Source: DASXRA01 sp036502575
GTDB lineage: Bacteria > Actinomycetota > Actinomycetes > Mycobacteriales > Jatrophihabitantaceae
Assembly (NCBI GenBank): GCA_036502575.1
Contig: DASXYL010000008.1
Coordinates: 207,059 to 271,058, forward strand
Length of the DNA stretch: 64,000 nt
Reading direction: 5' to 3'
Numbering within the stretch: the first letter of the stretch is position 1; every line of letters starts with the position of its first letter. Position numbers and translations under genes: made by a program. The notes beneath the pieces are model-generated. The model saw only the letters and a list, made by a program, of their open reading frames with translations, had not been told where the DNA came from and made no database searches. This document shows positions 60,700 through 64,000 of this stretch, piece after piece.

Positions 60700-60821
60700 T
60701 CGTCCGGAAACGTGATCTCTGGATCTTGGCCCGGCCCGAGCAGGAAGTAGGCGAGGAACGCCACGCCGTCGGCGCGCGCATCGAATCGTGCGATGCGCGC
60801 GCCGTCCGGCTCGAAGAACAC
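60696..60821 (-). CDS. Possible small protein or gene remnant
   Basis: The minus strand encodes VFFEPDGARIARFDARADGV, then AFLAYFLLGPGQDPEITFPD and one more Asp, from a GTG at 60821 to a TAG that lies across the stop of the Asp-box gene. The frame stays open upstream for about 17 codons without a good start codon or ribosome site. The composition looks protein-like (alternating hydrophobic residues, acidic end), not random. Either a short gene or the 3' remnant of one; no homologue is recognised. Confidence 0.3.
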   Translation of the reverse strand: MFFEPDGARIARFDARADGVAFLAYFLLGPGQDPEITFPDD

Positions 60822-60882
60822 GGTGACCTTCGTCGGTGCCTTGTCAGATACTGCCGTTACCGGATCGGAAAGGTAGGCGACG

Positions 60883-61686
60883 GTGACGGCATTGCATCAC
60901 GTCGAGTTCGGCGTCGGCACGCCATTACTCGCCCTGCACGGGTGGACGGTCGATCACCGGCTCATGACCGGCTGCCTCGAGCCACTGTTCGTGACGCGTC
61001 CCGGCTATCGCCGCGTCTATCCCGACCTGCCGGGCATGGGCAAGTCTCCGGCCGAGTCCATTGCGAGTGGCGACGATCTGCTCGCAGCCGTGCTCGACTT
61101 CGTCGACGAAGTCATCGGCGGGGGGCGGTTCCTCCTGGTGGGCGAATCCTACGGCGGCTATCTCGCCCGTGGCATTGCGGCTGCGCGGCCGGGACGGGTT
61201 CTGGGGCTGGGCCTCATCTGCCCGACCGGCCCCATCGAACCCACCGAACGCACGGTGCCGCCCAAGACCGTGCTGCGCCCCGACGTCGATCTGATCGCCG
61301 CACTCGACCCCATCGAGGCCGAGGAGTACACCGACGTGGCCGTCGTGCAGTCCCCGTCGACGCTGCGCCGGTTCCGCGAAGAGGTGGCGCCCGGTCTGAG
61401 CCGCTACGACCGGGTGGCCATCGACCGGATCGAGCCGCGACGACGGCTCTCGGTCGCTCCCGAAGACGATGAGCCCCTATTCGCTTCGCCCGCACTGATC
61501 CTGACCGGGCGCCAGGACGACACCGTGGGTTACGTCGACCAATTCGCGCTGCTGCCGCACTATCCGCGGGCGACGTTCGCCGTGCTCGACGTAGCGGGTC
61601 ACAACTTGCAGATCGAGCAGCCCGACCTGTTCGAGGCGCTCGTCGCCGAATGGCTCGATCGCGTCGCCGCCGAGGGCGGGCACTAG
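60883..61686 (+). CDS. Alpha/beta-fold hydrolase
   Basis: 267 residues. LLALHGWTVDHRLMTG (oxyanion HG), VYPDLPGMGKSP, LLVGESYGGYLARGIA with nucleophile Ser in GESYGG, LILTGRQDDTVGY with Asp, and VLDVAGHNLQIEQPD with His: a complete triad. Close to proline-iminopeptidase/lactonase-like small hydrolases. Start GTG at 60883 after AAGGTAGGCGACG. Substrate unknown. Followed 32 bp later by a small coiled-coil gene. Confidence 0.92.
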   Translation: MTALHHVEFGVGTPLLALHGWTVDHRLMTGCLEPLFVTRPGYRRVYPDLPGMGKSPAESIASGDDLLAAVLDFVDEVIGGGRFLLVGESYGGYLARGIAAARPGRVLGLGLICPTGPIEPTERTVPPKTVLRPDVDLIAALDPIEAEEYTDVAVVQSPSTLRRFREEVAPGLSRYDRVAIDRIEPRRRLSVAPEDDEPLFASPALILTGRQDDTVGYVDQFALLPHYPRATFAVLDVAGHNLQIEQPDLFEALVAEWLDRVAAEGGH

Positions 61687-61718
61687 GTTGGTCAGGGCCG
61701 ACCGAGGAGGACATACCG

Positions 61719-61964
61719 ATGGTGGACGAGACCACGCCAGACCAGCTTCGCCAACAGCTTCACGACCTCGACTCCGAGATCTCCGAGCTGCGCAGTTCCC
61801 GAGATGACGTCGAGGCACACGTCGGGGCCGAGGGCGACGGAGTGCAGGACTCGGAAGAGATCGCCGCCGACCTCACCTCCGTCGAGGAGAACGACGCCAT
61901 CCTGGACGTCCTCGAACAGCGGCGCGAGGCGGTACGCGAGCGGTTGGCGCAGCTCGGCGGCTAA
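61719..61964 (+). CDS. Small acidic coiled-coil protein
   Basis: 81 residues, charged and helical throughout: PDQLRQQLHDLDSEISELRS, then DSEEIAADLTSVEENDAILD and EQRREAVRERLAQLGG. Heptad-like Leu/Ile spacing predicts a coiled coil or helical hairpin. No family recognised. ATG at 61719 with GAGGAGG 8 nt upstream. Its TAA overlaps the TAG-type stop of the convergent gene in CTAA. Confidence 0.75.
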   Translation: MVDETTPDQLRQQLHDLDSEISELRSSRDDVEAHVGAEGDGVQDSEEIAADLTSVEENDAILDVLEQRREAVRERLAQLGG

Positions 61965-62230
61965 CCGACCGCCGCATCGACTATCTTCGCGATCTCGACC
62001 GAGCGCAGTTCGAACACGTCGAACAGACCAACAGCTGCCACCGCCGGGGCGAGCGCCTGCAACTGAGCGGCGACTTCGGCGTATTCGGGTGTCGTCGGCG
62101 CCAAGGCTTCCAGAGCCTTGGCGTTCGCGACGAACGCGGCCACCGATCCCTTGCGGACGTTGACCCCGTTCATCATCGTGCGGCTCACGTCGTCGGGTAG
62201 AACGTCTTCGGGGCGGACGGCATTCGACAT
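61961..62230 (-). CDS. Small protein of unknown function controlled by a divergent MarR gene
   Basis: 89 residues, mostly helical: DVSRTMMNGVNVRKGSVAAF, VANAKALEALAPTTPEYAEV, AALDxV-like end VGLFDVFELRSVEIAKIVDA. No cysteine, no signal peptide, no known motif. ATG at 62230 with GAGGAGG 5 nt upstream. The operator copy at 62249-62267 lies 19 nt before the start. MarR neighbours often respond to small toxic or oxidising molecules, but no function can be assigned. Confidence 0.7.
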   Translation of the reverse strand: MSNAVRPEDVLPDDVSRTMMNGVNVRKGSVAAFVANAKALEALAPTTPEYAEVAAQLQALAPAVAAVGLFDVFELRSVEIAKIVDAAVG

Positions 62231-62248
62231 TGCGCCTCCTCATCTAGT

Positions 62249-62267
62249 TGCGTGCCATCTGCACGCA
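62249..62267. promoter_or_regulatory. MarR operator copy 1
   Basis: TGCGTGC-CATCT-GCACGCA: perfect 7-bp arms, 5-nt spacer. Close to the start of the small gene on the minus strand. Confidence 0.75.
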
Positions 62268-62292
62268 TCTACTTCTCCCGACCGTAGCGGAA

Positions 62293-62311
62293 TGCGTGCC
62301 TATTGCACGTA
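62293..62311. promoter_or_regulatory. MarR operator copy 2
   Basis: TGCGTGC-CTATT-GCACGTA: same arms with one mismatch, same spacer. It ends 12 nt before the MarR ATG. Centres of the two copies are 44 bp apart, about four helical turns. Confidence 0.75.
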
Positions 62312-62323
62312 TAGTTCGGACAC

Positions 62324-62803
62324 ATGAGATCACCGACACCGGGGGCGCGCGTCGAAGCGGCCCTCGGCACGCTCCTGTTGCGCAGCACGCGGGCCCGGCT
62401 CTACGACCGCCTCATCGAGGGCGTGGACGGCGTCGACGTCACGACCTATCCCGTGCTGTCGGGCCTGGCGCGTACCGGTCCGACCAGCGCATCCCGACTG
62501 GCTGAGGCGATAGGTCTGGACCGGTCCGCGACCACCCGGTACGCCACCCGGCTGGAGGCGGCCGGGCTGGTACGCCGCGCCGTCGACCACAACGACGCCC
62601 GGGCAACACAGCTCGAGCTCACCGCCGCCGGCCGGGCCGCGGTCGCCAAGATGCGTAAGACGCTCAGCTCCGCGTTCGACGAGCTGTTGGGGTCGTGGTC
62701 CATGGCGAGGGCCTCGCGGTTCGCCACCGGTCTCGAGCACTTCACCGAGCAGCTGCAGAATCCCGCGCGCCTCGATGCCCGTGGCGGCGGACCGCGTTCG
62801 TGA
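62324..62803 (+). CDS. MarR family transcriptional regulator
   Basis: 159 residues. Winged helix: VTTYPVLSGLARTGPTSASR, LAEAIGLDRSATTRYATRLE, AAGLVRRAVDHNDARATQLE. C-terminal helix for dimerisation (SSAFDELLGSWSMARASRFA). It is divergent from the small gene at 61961-62230, and both promoters carry a copy of a CGTGC-N5-GCACG operator, so it should repress both. The ligand is unknown. Confidence 0.93.
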   Translation: MRSPTPGARVEAALGTLLLRSTRARLYDRLIEGVDGVDVTTYPVLSGLARTGPTSASRLAEAIGLDRSATTRYATRLEAAGLVRRAVDHNDARATQLELTAAGRAAVAKMRKTLSSAFDELLGSWSMARASRFATGLEHFTEQLQNPARLDARGGGPRS

Positions 62804-63088
62804 TGGTGTCGCTCGGTCACCGAGCAGATGGTCCCTTACGAAGTGTGCGCTGTTGAGGTGTCGCTTCGCGCTCCGAGCCTCGCCGAGAGTCGGCCGGGTT
62901 CCGCGGTGGTTGTGTCTAGAGCGGCGGCGAGGGGAGTTGGTCTCGGCTCTCGTGCTGCGGCTGGCTTGCGGTTTCGCTTGGTTGCGGTCTCGCCGGCTCA
63001 CCTGCGCAGCTTGCATACCCCGATCGTCTGCTAGATATCCTTTCGAAATAAGGGGAATCTCTCTGGACACCACCCAGCCTGACTTGAT
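62804..63088. other. 285-bp intergenic region before the DUF222 gene
   Basis: Lower in GC than the surrounding genes. It starts with the tight inverted repeat CTCGGT-C-ACCGAG (62811-62823) after the MarR stop, a weak terminator at best. Near its end CTAGATATCCTTTCGAAATAAG holds a possible -10 (TAGATAT). No gene was found. Confidence 0.35.
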
Positions 63089-63100
63089 ATGCTCGCACGT

Positions 63101-64000
63101 ATGTTCGAGGGTGAGGAGGGCGCCGCGGCACTGGTGGCTGCCCTGCTCGATCAACTCTCCACCACGATCGACGCGCTGATCCCTCTCGATCTGACCCGCC
63201 TGTCCCGCGACGAGCTGCTCGAGCTGTTGCGCGGGATGGAGACTCAGCGCCGCCGGTTGCCGGTTGTGGATCATGCTCTGATCGGTGAACTGGATCATCG
63301 GGGTGCGGCTGGTGAGTTGATGGCTCGCGACACTGCGGCGTTGGTGCGGGACGTGTTGCGGGTGGCACCGGTCGAAGCGAAAGCCCGATGCCAGGCCGCG
63401 GTGGATCTGGGACCCGGCCGCACGGTGACCGGGCAACCCCAGCCGCCGCTGCTGCCGGTGGTGGCCGCAGCTCAAGCCGAAGGCAGTATCTCGCCGGAGC
63501 ACGCGAAGGTCATCCGCGAAGTGATCGCGGAATTGCCGGCCGAGGTCGAGTTCGAGCACGGCGCCGCGGTGGAGGCCCGCCTGGTCGCGGAGGCTCGCCG
63601 GTTCGACCCGTCGGTGTTGGCGACGCTGGCGCGGCGGGTGGTCGCGCTGTTGAACCCCGACGGTGTGCTGGCCGATGACGTCGAGCATGACCGGCGACGG
63701 CACGCGTCGTTGACCGGGAATCGCGACGGGTCCGGGATGCTGCGGGCCCACCTGACCCCGGCCGCGTTGGCGCAATGGCAGGCCGTGCTCGACCCCCTCG
63801 CCGCACCACGCCCGTCAGACGCCGACGGCCCCGACCCGCGCTCACCCGGGCAGCGGATGCACGACGCCCTCGCCGACGCCGCCCACAAGTTGTTGGCGTC
63901 GAACGACCTGCCCCCGGCCGGCGGTGTCCCGGCCACGGTGCTGCTCACCCTGACCCTCGATCAACTCGAGACCCGCACCGGACACGTCACCACCGCCCAC
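63101..64000 (+). CDS. DUF222 (13E12 repeat) family protein, 3' end outside window
   Basis: 300 codons visible. N-terminal DUF222: MFEGEEGAAALVAALLDQLS, then LLRGMETQRRRLPVVDHALI, TAALVRDVLRVAPVEAKAR, GSISPEHAKVIREVIAELP, ALARRVVALLNPDGVLADD and LTPAALAQWQAVLDPLAAP. Members usually end in an HNH nuclease domain, which would lie past the right edge. They occur in many copies per genome (mycobacterial 13E12 elements). Start ATG at 63101, or ATG at 63089 in frame; neither has a clear ribosome site, so the message may be leaderless. Confidence 0.92.
   Translation, partial: MFEGEEGAAALVAALLDQLSTTIDALIPLDLTRLSRDELLELLRGMETQRRRLPVVDHALIGELDHRGAAGELMARDTAALVRDVLRVAPVEAKARCQAAVDLGPGRTVTGQPQPPLLPVVAAAQAEGSISPEHAKVIREVIAELPAEVEFEHGAAVEARLVAEARRFDPSVLATLARRVVALLNPDGVLADDVEHDRRRHASLTGNRDGSGMLRAHLTPAALAQWQAVLDPLAAPRPSDADGPDPRSPGQRMHDALADAAHKLLASNDLPPAGGVPATVLLTLTLDQLETRTGHVTTAH

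Noticed and set aside
1..64000. Transposases, integrases, CRISPR arrays, tRNA or rRNA genes
   Set aside because: None was seen. The 66-bp repeats have no transposase, terminal inverted repeats or target duplication that I can recognise.

Overview
The window is a 64 kb piece of a high-GC actinobacterial chromosome. Pointers to Actinobacteria are: GTG and TTG starts with GGAGG-type ribosome sites, a mycofactocin-type short-chain dehydrogenase, luciferase-like (F420/flavin) oxidoreductases, a gpgS-folP2 pair arranged as in mycobacteria, a LuxR-type ATPase regulator and a DUF222/13E12 protein at the right edge. No rRNA, tRNA, transposase, integrase or CRISPR array was found. The genus cannot be named from this sequence alone; a Mycobacteriales/Frankiales-like actinomycete is my inference.

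Positions 1 to about 46.8 kb form an acyl-CoA catabolic island. It holds three acyl-CoA ligases, three acyl-CoA dehydrogenases, five crotonase-fold proteins, three thiolase-fold proteins plus a thiolase remnant, three CoA-transferase genes (one a tandem fusion), a double hot-dog dehydratase-like protein, two aldehyde dehydrogenases, four classical SDRs, an extended SDR, a P450, a GlcD-type flavoprotein, an acetoacetate-decarboxylase-like protein, a VOC protein, a luciferase-like oxidoreductase and three ACMSD-like amidohydrolases. Many neighbouring genes overlap by ATGA or GTGA. The set suits ligation of an organic acid to CoA, oxidation (P450, SDR, ALDH), beta-oxidation-like and retro-aldol cleavage. 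The substrate cannot be read from the sequence; a cyclic or branched hydrophobic compound (terpenoid, alicyclic or steroid-like) is inferred.

Layout: 1-7.9 kb, minus-strand operons (amidohydrolase-P450-ALDH-SDR, then HMGS/OB fusion-thiolase-crotonase). 8-13.2 kb, CoA-transferase, two TetR genes and a divergent amidohydrolase with a NIPSNAP-like gene. 13.2-19.5 kb, minus-strand crotonase-ACAD-ACAD-LLM, then SnoaL-like and ligase. 19.5-31.3 kb, mostly plus strand: hot-dog protein, CoA-transferase, ACAD, thiolase, crotonase, amidohydrolase, DUF35, aldolase-like thiolase and fused CoA-transferase. 31.3-46.8 kb, SDRs, ALDH, GlcD-like, ADC-like, ligases, TetR, secreted SGNH hydrolase, GntR, VOC and FabG-like genes. 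Two 66-bp direct repeats flank the TetR/SGNH segment.

Regulation leaves visible marks. TGAAC-N4-GTTCA occurs at three places around one TetR gene. A TCTGAC-N5-GTCAGA operator lies in the divergent TetR/amidohydrolase gap. An AAGATAGC element recurs in the promoters of otherwise unlinked catabolic genes. Palindromes precede the MarR and TetR genes in the right third.

From 46.8 kb on the content is more general: a CBS-domain protein, a LAL regulator, a MarR/NADP-reductase/LLM operon, GNAT and DUF5996 genes, TetR-gpgS-folP2, a 1305-residue secreted Asp-box protein, an alpha/beta hydrolase, two small proteins, a MarR gene with two operator copies and a truncated DUF222 gene.
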